In this document: positions 1 through 5,140 of the stretch, one piece after another
Layout: each line of letters starts with the position of its first letter
How positions within the stretch are numbered: position 1 is the first letter of the stretch
Origin: Candidatus Kariarchaeota archaeon
GTDB lineage: Archaea > Asgardarchaeota > Heimdallarchaeia > Heimdallarchaeales > Kariarchaeaceae
Direction: 5' to 3'
Assembly: GCA_016839545.1 (NCBI GenBank)
Contig: JAEOUB010000450.1
Location: forward strand, 1 to 7,197
DNA: 7,197 bases
Translations under genes and position numbers: made by a program
The notes under the pieces: model-generated
The model's database searches: none
What the model saw: the letters and a program-made list of their open reading frames with translations, nothing else
What the model was told of the DNA's origin: nothing

Positions 1-428
1 GCATAATCCTTCCCTTGCTCATAGGTAATTGCACCATCAGCACTTTCCCTTAGATCACTCTTGTTTCCAATTAGAACCATCGGTACAACCTTGTTCTTGT
101 TGTTTTCCATAAGTTCGGTGATCCAATTAGGAACTGACTCAAATGTAGTTGATCGGGTGATGTCAAATACTAGCAAAGCACCTGTGGCCCCTTGGTAGTA
201 CACCTCTCGTACAGATTGGAATCGGATTTGTCCTGCAAGATCCCATATCTGGGCAACTATTTCTTCGCCATCAAGGTTGACCCGTTTTACTGCAAAATCA
301 GCACCTATTGTCATTGAATAGCTCTGTTTGAAACCTTCTCCCAAATACCTATGACGGAGTGCAGTTTTTCCTACAGCCCCATCTCCGAGAAGAACAATTT
401 TGAAAATCTTTCGTCGTTCAGTCTCAAT
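1..428 (-). CDS. Rab/Ras-like small GTPase, 3' part cut by window edge
   Basis: Small GTP-binding protein of the Ras superfamily, expected to act as a GDP/GTP switch. The visible 142 residues, counted from the ATT at 428, hold G1 (P-loop GDGAVGKT, 15-22), G2 Thr40 in SMTIGADF, G3 WDLAGQ (62-67, catalytic-type Gln67 kept) and G4 NKSD (122-125). The order and the text around G2 and G3 (TIGADF, WDLAGQIRF, YYQGATGALLVFDIT) are closest to eukaryotic Rab proteins. G5 and the C-terminus lie beyond the window, so a prenylation-type tail cannot be judged. The frame is closed upstream by a TAA and contains no ATG, GTG or TTG before the P-loop. The second ATT, 5 nt after GGAGG, is the best start, giving (M)ETERRKIFKIVLL. 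Family call is firm; the start is inferred, and the subfamily (Rab rather than Ras or another Asgard group) is likely only. Confidence 0.9.
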   Translation of the reverse strand, partial: METERRKIFKIVLLGDGAVGKTALRHRYLGEGFKQSYSMTIGADFAVKRVNLDGEEIVAQIWDLAGQIRFQSVREVYYQGATGALLVFDITRSTTFESVPNWITELMENNKNKVVPMVLIGNKSDLRESADGAITYEQGKDY

Positions 429-433
429 AATCT

Positions 434-438
434 CCTCC
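434..438 (-). promoter_or_regulatory. Shine-Dalgarno GGAGG of the GTPase gene
   Basis: On the minus strand GGAGG is followed by AG and then ATT ATT GAG. Spacing is 2 nt to the first ATT and 5 nt to the second. It is the only strong ribosome-binding motif ahead of the GTPase frame, and it decides the choice of a non-canonical start codon. Confidence 0.6.
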
Positions 439-517
439 AGCTTTAGGAATAAGGTTCTAATCCCTTATCTTCCTTATCCTATTTCTATTTTGCTAGATAA
501 ACGAGTCTACAAGACAG

Positions 518-523
518 TATAAA
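518..523 (-). promoter_or_regulatory. TATA-like box for the GTPase gene
   Basis: The minus strand reads TTTATA, about 90 nt upstream of the proposed start. A start of transcription 25-27 nt downstream would leave a leader of roughly 65 nt that contains the GGAGG. The box is flanked by GACA and TGTC, a weak dyad that could be an operator. The rest of the 429-619 gap holds no gene I can see. Confidence 0.45.
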
Positions 524-619
524 TGTCAAGTCTTAAAAAGAATCTCGTATCAATCTTTCTAATTTTGCACAAATGTTTCTTCTATTATTTCGCCAACCCT
601 CAGACATGAAAATTTAATT

Positions 620-2119
620 TTAATCGAAATAATCTTCTTCACTGACAGAAATTTCGAATGTACAAAATGGGGCTCCCATACCCTGGCATTGTGTTTCTTG
701 GACAATTGGATCCAAACCTATGAGAATGTGCAGTCTTCCTGCGAAGAAGCCTGCCAGAAAATCACAAAATGTTGCACCAATATTAGACGTGTTAAGCCCT
801 GCAACACTTGCATTCTCCTCGATTTCAAGTACAAAAGTATTGTAATCCTTCATTGCCAATCTTATAAGACCTTGATCCCTGTAGAGCATCGTTGTAGGAT
901 GTGTCATATACTGGTGAAGGAGATGAACACCTTCTTCCAATTGCATGGGGACATCAATGCCTGCCTGTTGTACCAATCGGTAGAGCAATGGCTTTCCTGG
1001 TCCGAAAACTCCAAGTTCTCTTCCTCCCGAATACAGAATAATTGAGGAGAAACGATCTAGTAGTTTCAATGAGATAATGATTGGTTGAAAGACAGATATG
1101 TGCATAAAATCTCCTATTTCTGGACGTTGGATCTTCCTCATCAGCAAAGAGTCATTTATCAACTCTGTTGTCTCGTGAATTACTTCGTAGAAATTCTGTC
1201 TTCGTGTTGCTCTTTCGATTTTGTCCTCAAGAGGAGGAAGACTTCTTTCTTTAAGATCCATACCTGTTCTGATTACAAATAGACAATATTCAGAACCATT
1301 GGCCATACACATGGTTTCCACACAATTAGATGGAGTTCCCATGATTGCCTGAGTTACTCCTGCAAGTTGCCCTGCAAAGAAACCACACATTGGCTCTCCT
1401 ACGTTGACTCTCAGAGAGGCTGATGCCATATCGTTCACTCTAAGTTTAATCATCTGGTTAGTGATTCCTACTACCTGTGCAGATTCAGCAAGCATTGTTG
1501 GCAGGGTTTCACGATCTGAGAAATATAATTCAAGGGAGTAAGCAAGGTGCTTAAATTTCAAATCCCGTCTCGGTGTTTGTCCGAGCTTGGGATTAAGAAG
1601 TGTTAATACATGGTGCATCATTCCATACAGACCCAATTGTTGTCCAGCCTTGTAGAGTAAGTGAGGTATTAAGGGATCCAGACTGTATAGGCTGAGTAGA
1701 TTTAATTGGAAAATTCCGATATGTGTGAAATCTCCCACAGCTGTTCTCAATTGCCGAGTGCCATTGAGACTTCCCATTGCGTTTATGGTAAGGGCAAGAA
1801 GTGATGATTTGGTTACTTCAACGGCTTCCTCAGAGGTCACCGCTTTATTGAGAAGTGTAGACCACAGTATCTCTCTAACCGAGTCGTCATCCATACCTCC
1901 TTCAAGGACAGTTTCATCATCAATAACCAAAGTGGGTAAAGCATTGATGTTGTACTGTTTTTCTGCTTCAGGATCGTCATCAACGTCGATAGTTAAGACA
2001 TGTACCAGATCCTGCATACCCGATCCCACCACTTCTTTGACGATTGACTCGACAGGAGGACAGTAGACACAGTCCTCTGAGGTGAACATGATTAGGCGTA
2101 CTGGGGTCACTTCAGACAT
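620..2119 (-). CDS. Thioredoxin-like domain fused to two V4R domains
   Basis: A 499-residue protein with three parts and no signal peptide or membrane segment. Residues 5-92 are a thioredoxin/glutaredoxin-like fold: Cys17-Val-Tyr-Cys20 active-site motif, then Ala-Leu-Pro62-Thr as the cis-proline loop. Residues about 125-285 and 330-492 are two V4R (vinyl-4-reductase, 4VR) domains, small-ligand modules sharing a fold with the TRAPP subunit Bet3. Each repeat ends in the V4R signature (C-x-F-[FL]-A-G, then ET-x-C with C-x7-C-x-F). The cysteines are spaced identically, C-x25-C-x7-C: Cys245/271/279 and Cys452/478/486. The likely role is redox or ligand/metal sensing in the cytosol; no substrate can be read from the sequence. 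The ATG at 2119 follows GGTG with a 6-nt spacer. The gene is transcribed toward the GTPase, 191 nt away, so they may be linked, but the GTPase has its own TATA-like box. Confidence 0.85.
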   Translation of the reverse strand: MSEVTPVRLIMFTSEDCVYCPPVESIVKEVVGSGMQDLVHVLTIDVDDDPEAEKQYNINALPTLVIDDETVLEGGMDDDSVREILWSTLLNKAVTSEEAVEVTKSSLLALTINAMGSLNGTRQLRTAVGDFTHIGIFQLNLLSLYSLDPLIPHLLYKAGQQLGLYGMMHHVLTLLNPKLGQTPRRDLKFKHLAYSLELYFSDRETLPTMLAESAQVVGITNQMIKLRVNDMASASLRVNVGEPMCGFFAGQLAGVTQAIMGTPSNCVETMCMANGSEYCLFVIRTGMDLKERSLPPLEDKIERATRRQNFYEVIHETTELINDSLLMRKIQRPEIGDFMHISVFQPIIISLKLLDRFSSIILYSGGRELGVFGPGKPLLYRLVQQAGIDVPMQLEEGVHLLHQYMTHPTTMLYRDQGLIRLAMKDYNTFVLEIEENASVAGLNTSNIGATFCDFLAGFFAGRLHILIGLDPIVQETQCQGMGAPFCTFEISVSEEDYFD

Positions 2120-2152
2120 ATCTTACACCGATTGATCTTATCTAATCGACAC

Positions 2153-2163
2153 AATTAATATTT
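2153..2163 (-). promoter_or_regulatory. TATA-like box for the thioredoxin-V4R gene
   Basis: The minus strand reads AAATATTAATT. Transcription starting about 25 nt downstream would give a leader of some 12-15 nt that includes the GGTG ribosome-binding motif (2126-2129). The region 2120-2264 is divergent and shared with the S27e promoter. Confidence 0.4.
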
Positions 2164-2235
2164 GTTTTCTGTCCACCTACTGAGTTTGGTCAAATAGTTG
2201 AATGACTTATCGTGATTTCGCTCGATATCATTAGG

Positions 2236-2241
2236 TTTAAT
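2236..2241 (+). promoter_or_regulatory. TATA-like box for rps27e, probably leaderless
   Basis: TTTAAT lies about 27 nt before the ATG at 2265, and no Shine-Dalgarno motif precedes that ATG. This spacing fits an archaeal leaderless transcript whose first base is at or next to the start codon. The call rests on spacing and base composition only. Confidence 0.4.
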
Positions 2242-2264
2242 TGTAAGCTCATTCGACTACAATT

Positions 2265-2456
2265 ATGGATCTCATACCCCAACCAAAATCTAAATTTCTC
2301 AAGGTAAAGTGCCCTGAATGCAGCCATGAGATGATAATCTTCAACCATGCAAAGACTCTCATCACCTGTCAGGGTGAAGACTGCGAGCATATCATCGCAG
2401 AACCTGCTGGTGGAAAGGCCTATATCGAAGCAGAAATTCTTGAGGAATTAGATTAA
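2265..2456 (+). CDS. rps27e: Small ribosomal subunit protein S27e
   Basis: A 63-residue zinc-ribbon protein of the 30S subunit, of the usual length for archaeal S27e. It has the family's N-terminal P-x-P-x-S-x-F-L-x-V-x-C, the central F-x-H-A, and the AEPAGGKAYIEAEI ending. The first zinc knuckle is Cys16-Pro-Glu-Cys19. The second is Cys35-Gln-Gly-Glu-Asp-Cys40, a C-x4-C where S27e normally has C-x2-C, so two residues are inserted. Many archaea carry this gene next to rpl44e and aIF2-alpha; here no rpl44e is adjacent. It stands alone on its strand and converges on the GINS gene, the two stop codons overlapping in the bases TTAA. Identification is secure. Confidence 0.97.
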   Translation: MDLIPQPKSKFLKVKCPECSHEMIIFNHAKTLITCQGEDCEHIIAEPAGGKAYIEAEILEELD

Positions 2457-2986
2457 TCCAAGGATATCTTATCAACTGAAGATTCAGCTTTGAGTTTACG
2501 ATATTTCAAGGATGGAAGATACACAATATCATCCTTGTAGAAGGGACCATAATCAAACAAATCTTCGTCTATTCCCATATTCTCTACATCATCTTTTACC
2601 CTAACCAGGGTATATTTTTTTGTGATTTCCTCCTCTTCTTCTTCAGTTTCAATCTCGAAAATCACAGATTTAAAGTCACGAACTAAATCTTCAAGCTTCG
2701 TTTTGAATTTCTCATCCTGCTTAGTCAAAGATGATTGTCCAGTTGGTGTGGATTTGAGAAAATGCTTCTGCATCCTCAAGTTAACCAGATCTTCAACTAA
2801 GAACATAGCCCGTTCTAGTCTCTTATTGAAAAGGGCTGCAATAAGTGGATCCTCACTCAGTGTTTGTGATTTCAGGTGCTTCAGGTAGTTTTTGGATTGG
2901 TTAAAGAAATCAGATTCCAGATTTACCAAACTTTCCGTATTATGCTCCGATTTCCAATAGTGATACAACCTGGAGTAGAAACTCAC
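2453..2986 (-). CDS. GINS complex subunit, Gins51 (Sld5/Psf1) type
   Basis: A subunit of the GINS complex, which joins MCM and GAN/Cdc45 to form the active replicative helicase. The 177 residues begin with a helical A domain (about 1-110) containing DLVNLRMQK (66-74), matching the D-L-x-N-L-R-x-x-K motif of the family. A linker with six glutamates (115-120) follows. The C-terminal B domain (about 125-168) contains YGPF and D-D-I-V-Y-LP (146-158). A-before-B order marks the Gins51 (Sld5/Psf1) type rather than Gins23. The start codon is GTG, placed directly after an in-frame TGA and 5 nt after the PCNA stop, so translation is probably coupled to PCNA. Last gene of the cluster; its end overlaps the S27e stop by 4 bases. 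Confidence 0.85.
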   Translation of the reverse strand: MSFYSRLYHYWKSEHNTESLVNLESDFFNQSKNYLKHLKSQTLSEDPLIAALFNKRLERAMFLVEDLVNLRMQKHFLKSTPTGQSSLTKQDEKFKTKLEDLVRDFKSVIFEIETEEEEEEITKKYTLVRVKDDVENMGIDEDLFDYGPFYKDDIVYLPSLKYRKLKAESSVDKISLD

Positions 2987-2991
2987 TCAAA

Positions 2992-3795
2992 TCACATATC
3001 GTCTTCCTTTACACGAGGTGCAATGGCGAATCCAAGGTATCCCGCCTCATCAGTATCCACATCTTCAATAAAGGAGTATACCAATATCAGTGGCCCATTG
3101 TTAATCATCCATACTTGGATGTCATCCACTGCCTTGATCCTTGAAACGTGACGAAGGTACTCAAGCTTGTAAATCGACTGGTAACTGTCAGCATCCTCCT
3201 GGAACTCTTGGTTCTTTATCTGATCATTGTTTACCATATTGATGGTTGCCTCTGCAGATTTATTGGCATCTGTTGACTCAAACTTCAGTTCTGTTTTCTT
3301 CGCAGTAACCGTAACCTCGGGTCCACCCAGTTCAGCAGCCTTAATTGCTTGCAAGAAGAGATCTGCATCCATCTCTGAACTAGCATTAACAGCTCCTCCC
3401 TGTTTAGCACCCATAAATTTGGAGATTTTGAAATCATCCGGACTTGACTGAAGGCGGATTGCCATTTTCTTTGTCATTGCGTTGGATGTTAGAACAAGTT
3501 CTAGATTGCTCTTTTCGGTATTTTCACGAATAATCAGTTCATCTTTCGCCTGAACTGTCTTCATGAAATCTGCAAAGTCCTTAAGCTTGACATAGTAGGT
3601 AGTGGTTCCATCAACATCAATTTTAGAGAATTTTGATTTTTTCAGTACTGCATCAGCAGCCCATGCCCGGGAAATACCTTGGCAATGTGCTCTGAAACCC
3701 TCATCGGAAATTTCAAGATATAGGTCCTCCCCAACAGGTATCATGGGATCAATTATAGACTTCATTAGTTTTGCATCAGTCAAGTGGAGCTCCAT
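2992..3795 (-). CDS. pcn: DNA polymerase sliding clamp PCNA
   Basis: The ring-shaped clamp that tethers polymerase, ligase, FEN1 and other replication proteins to DNA. The 267 residues form two PCNA-fold domains, with the characteristic start of helix-strand elements (MELHLTDAKLMKSIIDPM), D-E-G-F-R-A-H at 31-37, and the C-terminal GPLILVY plus AIAPRV (about 234-262). It is some 20 residues longer than most archaeal PCNAs. Part of the excess is an acidic loop EDVDTDEAG (244-252) before the last strand. The interdomain connector (about 118-142) is rich in Gly, Lys and Ala instead of the usual acidic, proline-bearing text. The ATG is preceded by AGGT with an 8-nt spacer. The OB-fold gene lies 46 nt upstream and GINS 5 nt downstream, all on one strand. 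Confidence 0.95.
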   Translation of the reverse strand: MELHLTDAKLMKSIIDPMIPVGEDLYLEISDEGFRAHCQGISRAWAADAVLKKSKFSKIDVDGTTTYYVKLKDFADFMKTVQAKDELIIRENTEKSNLELVLTSNAMTKKMAIRLQSSPDDFKISKFMGAKQGGAVNASSEMDADLFLQAIKAAELGGPEVTVTAKKTELKFESTDANKSAEATINMVNNDQIKNQEFQEDADSYQSIYKLEYLRHVSRIKAVDDIQVWMINNGPLILVYSFIEDVDTDEAGYLGFAIAPRVKEDDM

Positions 3796-3803
3796 TATTT
3801 CTT

Positions 3804-3807
3804 ACCT
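3804..3807 (-). promoter_or_regulatory. Ribosome-binding motif and possible internal promoter of PCNA
   Basis: AGGT on the minus strand lies 8 nt before the PCNA ATG. The 46-nt gap above it (3796-3841) is AT-rich and contains AAATATAC (3815-3822) and TTTTAAT (3831-3837), either of which could act as a TATA box giving PCNA and GINS their own short transcript. The motif is clear, the promoter speculative. Confidence 0.35.
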
Positions 3808-3841
3808 ACATGGAGTATATTTCAAGAGCAATTAAAATTAG

Positions 3842-4189
3842 TTATTCTTTTGGAACTCTTCGTTCAATTTTTACTAATCTCCAATATTTTAGAATTTGGT
3901 CAGCTGTCATTTTATTCCAGGCAAAGATTGTTCCGCCAATCCCCTGAGGGGATCTCTGAACCATACAAATTGCTCTAATAGTGTCTCCTACGGTTAAATC
4001 TGAAATGGAAACACTCCCCACTTTCAGCATCAGCTGATCCTCTCCATCATTAAGAATGAGACTTCCTGCTTGGATTGCAACAACAGTCCCTAACAATCGA
4101 ACCCGGAAATTCCCCTCAGGTATCTCTTTTATCTTCACATCGACTGAACCAGGAGGTCGTTGGAACTGACTCATAGGATCACTAATCAT
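3842..4189 (-). CDS. Small OB-fold protein, probably nucleic-acid binding
   Basis: About 115 residues, mostly one OB-fold. The segment VRLLGTVVAIQAGSLILNDG, followed by a D-Q-L-M-L-K-V strand and a V-G-D-T-I-R-A-I strand, is the beta pattern seen in RPA-type single-stranded-DNA-binding folds (G-T-V at strand 1, D-D/N-D-G turn). A C-terminal helix (ADQILKYWRLVKIERR) is basic. I do not recognise a named family; an RPA small-subunit or Stn1-like role is inferred from fold and from the place between TFS and PCNA. The start is uncertain. The longest frame opens at GTG 4210 (overlap 29 nt with TFS). I chose ATG 4189, which overlaps the TFS stop by 8 nt. ATG 4174, 7 nt after that stop, also leaves the domain intact. 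Confidence 0.7.
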   Translation of the reverse strand: MISDPMSQFQRPPGSVDVKIKEIPEGNFRVRLLGTVVAIQAGSLILNDGEDQLMLKVGSVSISDLTVGDTIRAICMVQRSPQGIGGTIFAWNKMTADQILKYWRLVKIERRVPKE

Positions 4190-4535
4190 ACTCGCGCCAT
4201 TGCTTTTCACAATTTAAACACTTGAAAAATCGAGTTGGAGATTCATCAGCACTTCTTGTTTGAATTTCCCAGTACTCCACCTCCTGATTCCCCTTGCAGC
4301 TATTGCAGTACATTTCTCGTGATGATCTGCCTACAGTCCTATTATCTTCCTCAAGAACTAACATTCGACCTTTATCGGGATCACTTTCAATCTCTTTTCT
4401 TGCATCATTTTCGACATTAATGGTGGCAACAGCATCTCCATCTCTGAACTCATTACAGACAGGGCACCAAGATACAATATCTTGACCTCTCCTTTTAGGC
4501 TTGAGAAGAGAGTCACATTGATCACAAAAGTCCAT
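4182..4535 (-). CDS. tfs: Transcription factor S (TFIIS/RPB9-like cleavage factor)
   Basis: A 117-residue two-zinc-ribbon protein that helps archaeal RNA polymerase cleave the transcript and escape backtracked states. The N-terminal ribbon uses Cys4/Cys7 and Cys24/Cys27. The C-terminal ribbon uses Cys77/Cys80 and Cys106/Cys109. Between them the segment QTRSADESPTRFFKC carries the Asp97-Glu98 pair that inserts into the polymerase active site, so this copy should be cleavage-active and not an inhibitory TFS paralogue. Length is near the usual 105-115. First gene of the minus-strand cluster, overlapping the OB-fold gene. No strong Shine-Dalgarno precedes ATG 4535. Confidence 0.95.
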   Translation of the reverse strand: MDFCDQCDSLLKPKRRGQDIVSWCPVCNEFRDGDAVATINVENDARKEIESDPDKGRMLVLEEDNRTVGRSSREMYCNSCKGNQEVEYWEIQTRSADESPTRFFKCLNCEKQWREYD

Positions 4536-4555
4536 ATAACCAATTTGAGGTAGCG

Positions 4556-4563
4556 TTATTTTA
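4556..4563 (-). promoter_or_regulatory. Possible TATA box of the TFS-OB-PCNA-GINS cluster
   Basis: The minus strand has TAAAATAA centred about 25 nt before the TFS ATG. With no ribosome-binding motif ahead of that ATG, the spacing suggests a leaderless mRNA. The tRNA gene upstream on the same strand ends in a T-run at 4604-4609, so the cluster probably starts its own transcript here. Confidence 0.35.
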
Positions 4564-4603
4564 GTAGTTTCATAGCTGTTTCAGAAATCAATAGTCTGAA
4601 GGT

Positions 4604-4609
4604 AAAAAA
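4604..4609 (-). terminator. T-run terminator after the CAU tRNA
   Basis: Six T on the minus strand start one base after the tRNA's discriminator A. Archaeal RNA polymerase ends small RNAs at such T-runs. It also separates the tRNA from the TFS promoter. Confidence 0.5.
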
Positions 4610-4702
4610 TGGGCCTGCGGAGATTTGAACTCCGGACAAGCCGGTTTCACATCCAATTTGGATTATGAGCCGGCCACTCTAACCAGGCTGAGTTACAAGC
4701 CC
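4610..4702 (-). tRNA. tRNA with CAU anticodon (Met elongator or Ile2), with intron
   Basis: A full cloverleaf reads on the minus strand: acceptor GGGCTTG with CAGGCCC (one G-U), D stem ACTC/GAGT, anticodon stem GCCGG/CCGGC, T arm CGGAG-TTCAAAT-CTCCG, and discriminator A73. CCA is not encoded. The anticodon loop is 25 nt instead of 7 and begins CTCATA, giving anticodon CAU at 4667-4665. Removing 18 nt leaves a normal 75-nt tRNA. G1-C72 and the lack of the three G-C initiator pairs argue against initiator Met. CAU can be elongator Met, or Ile2 where C34 is changed to agmatidine; sequence alone does not settle this. Confidence 0.92.
4646..4663 (-). other. 18-nt intron in the CAU tRNA (position 37/38)
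   Basis: Placed at the standard archaeal site after base 37. The intron contains ATCC-AAATT-GGAT, a 4-bp hairpin. Its GUGA near the 3' end can pair with bases 33-36 (one G-U), forming the 4-bp central helix of a bulge-helix-bulge recognised by the splicing endonuclease. The 5' bulge is only one nucleotide, so the motif is relaxed. Exact ends are inferred from the cloverleaf. Confidence 0.75.
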
Positions 4703-4707
4703 TTGAT

Positions 4708-4740
4708 TTTGTCTCTAATTGACAAAGGGTATTTCTACCC
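4708..4740 (-). repeat. Two abutting hairpins in the 5' leader of the CAU tRNA
   Basis: On the minus strand GGGTA-GAAA-TACCC (4740-4727) is a perfect 5-bp stem with a GNRA-type tetraloop. Directly next to it is TTTGTC-AATTAGA-GACAAA (4726-4708), a perfect 6-bp stem. Five bases then lead to tRNA base 1. If transcription starts near 4740 the two hairpins form nearly the whole leader removed by RNase P. A function is not known to me. Confidence 0.6.
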
Positions 4741-4760
4741 AAGTTCACTCCTTTCTCAGC

Positions 4761-4767
4761 ATTTTAA
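4761..4767 (-). promoter_or_regulatory. TATA-like box of the CAU tRNA gene
   Basis: TTAAAAT on the minus strand lies about 25 nt above base 4740, where the leader hairpins begin, and 60 nt above the tRNA. The region 4703-4931 between the two divergent tRNA genes otherwise holds only AT-rich promoter sequence. Confidence 0.35.
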
Positions 4768-4873
4768 CACTTTCTAATTTGACACTATTTCTTCCCCATT
4801 CAAAGGTAACTCGAAGGTATAATACTTGATAAAAATTCAGATATTCTCTCTCCTCTTAGACAACCACTCTATC

Positions 4874-4890
4874 TTTATATTTAAAATATA
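4874..4890 (+). promoter_or_regulatory. Strong TATA box of the tRNA-Glu gene
   Basis: TTTATATTTAAAATATA is the best archaeal box A in the window. A start near 4903 would give a leader of about 30 nt before the tRNA, including a small stem GGGT-ACAA-ACCC (4909-4920). Confidence 0.6.
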
Positions 4891-4931
4891 GAAGTAAGTG
4901 AGTAGATTGGGTACAAACCCACCTCCACTGT

Positions 4932-5034
4932 GGCCCAGTGGTGTAGCTCGGCCAATCATCGCGGGCTTTCACGCCTGTTCTTCCTATTCTGGCAGAGAAC
5001 CTCGTGGACCCGGGTTCAAATCCCGGCTGGGTCA
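4932..5034 (+). tRNA. tRNA-Glu (UUC) with intron
   Basis: Acceptor GGCCCAG pairs with CTGGGTC (one G-U). The D-arm text GGTGTAG-GGCCAATCAT is typical of archaeal tRNA-Glu. The anticodon stem GCGGG pairs with CTCGT (two wobbles), the loop CTTTCA gives anticodon UUC (4968-4970), and the T arm is CCGGG-TTCAAAT-CCCGG with A73 at 5034. The D stem is weak (GTG/CAT plus a U-U mismatch). The variable loop is 4 nt. CCA is not encoded. After removal of 28 nt the tRNA is 75 nt long. The identity is secure; stem wobbles explain why a simple fold can miss the intron. Confidence 0.92.
4972..4999 (+). other. 28-nt intron in tRNA-Glu (position 37/38)
   Basis: The only register that restores the anticodon stem, a 4-nt variable loop and the T arm removes 28 nt after base 37. 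The intron's GAGA (4995-4998) pairs with bases 33-36, and GCC/GGC (4973-4975, 4991-4993) gives an inner stem, together a relaxed bulge-helix-bulge. The central helix uses the same bases as in the CAU tRNA. Confidence 0.75.
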
Positions 5035-5037
5035 CTA

Positions 5038-5044
5038 TTTTTTT
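5038..5044 (+). terminator. T-run terminator after tRNA-Glu
   Basis: Seven T begin four bases after the tRNA's discriminator base, a usual archaeal stop for tRNA transcripts. It suggests that tRNA-Glu and tRNA-Val are separate units. Confidence 0.5.
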
Positions 5045-5140
5045 CAACCTTAGTCGAGATCACATACAGATTTTAGAAAAGATATCATGAGATTTAATAA
5101 GAGGAATTAGTGGATGAGATTTGTATCATCTTAGATACAT

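Noticed and set aside
511..545. Dyad AAGAC/GTCTT and GACA/TGTC around the GTPase TATA box
   Set aside because: The arms are only 4-5 bp and interrupted; in AT-rich DNA this is expected by chance, so it is not called as an operator.
689..1282. Plus-strand frames of 118 and 65 codons
   Set aside because: They are antisense to the conserved V4R coding sequence, with no family resemblance.
1725..2066. Plus-strand 113-codon frame
   Set aside because: It is a shadow of the thioredoxin part of the 499-residue protein, with Ser-rich composition typical of antisense reading.
2190..2390. Minus-strand 66-codon frame
   Set aside because: It is antisense to S27e and extends into the divergent promoter region.
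4358..4543. Minus-strand 61-codon frame starting just above TFS
   Set aside because: It is in another frame of TFS, whose zinc-ribbon sequence is clearly the real product.
4856..5047. A 63-codon minus-strand frame containing GFEPGST
   Set aside because: It lies across the tRNA-Glu gene. This peptide is the well-known false translation of the antisense of a tRNA T arm.
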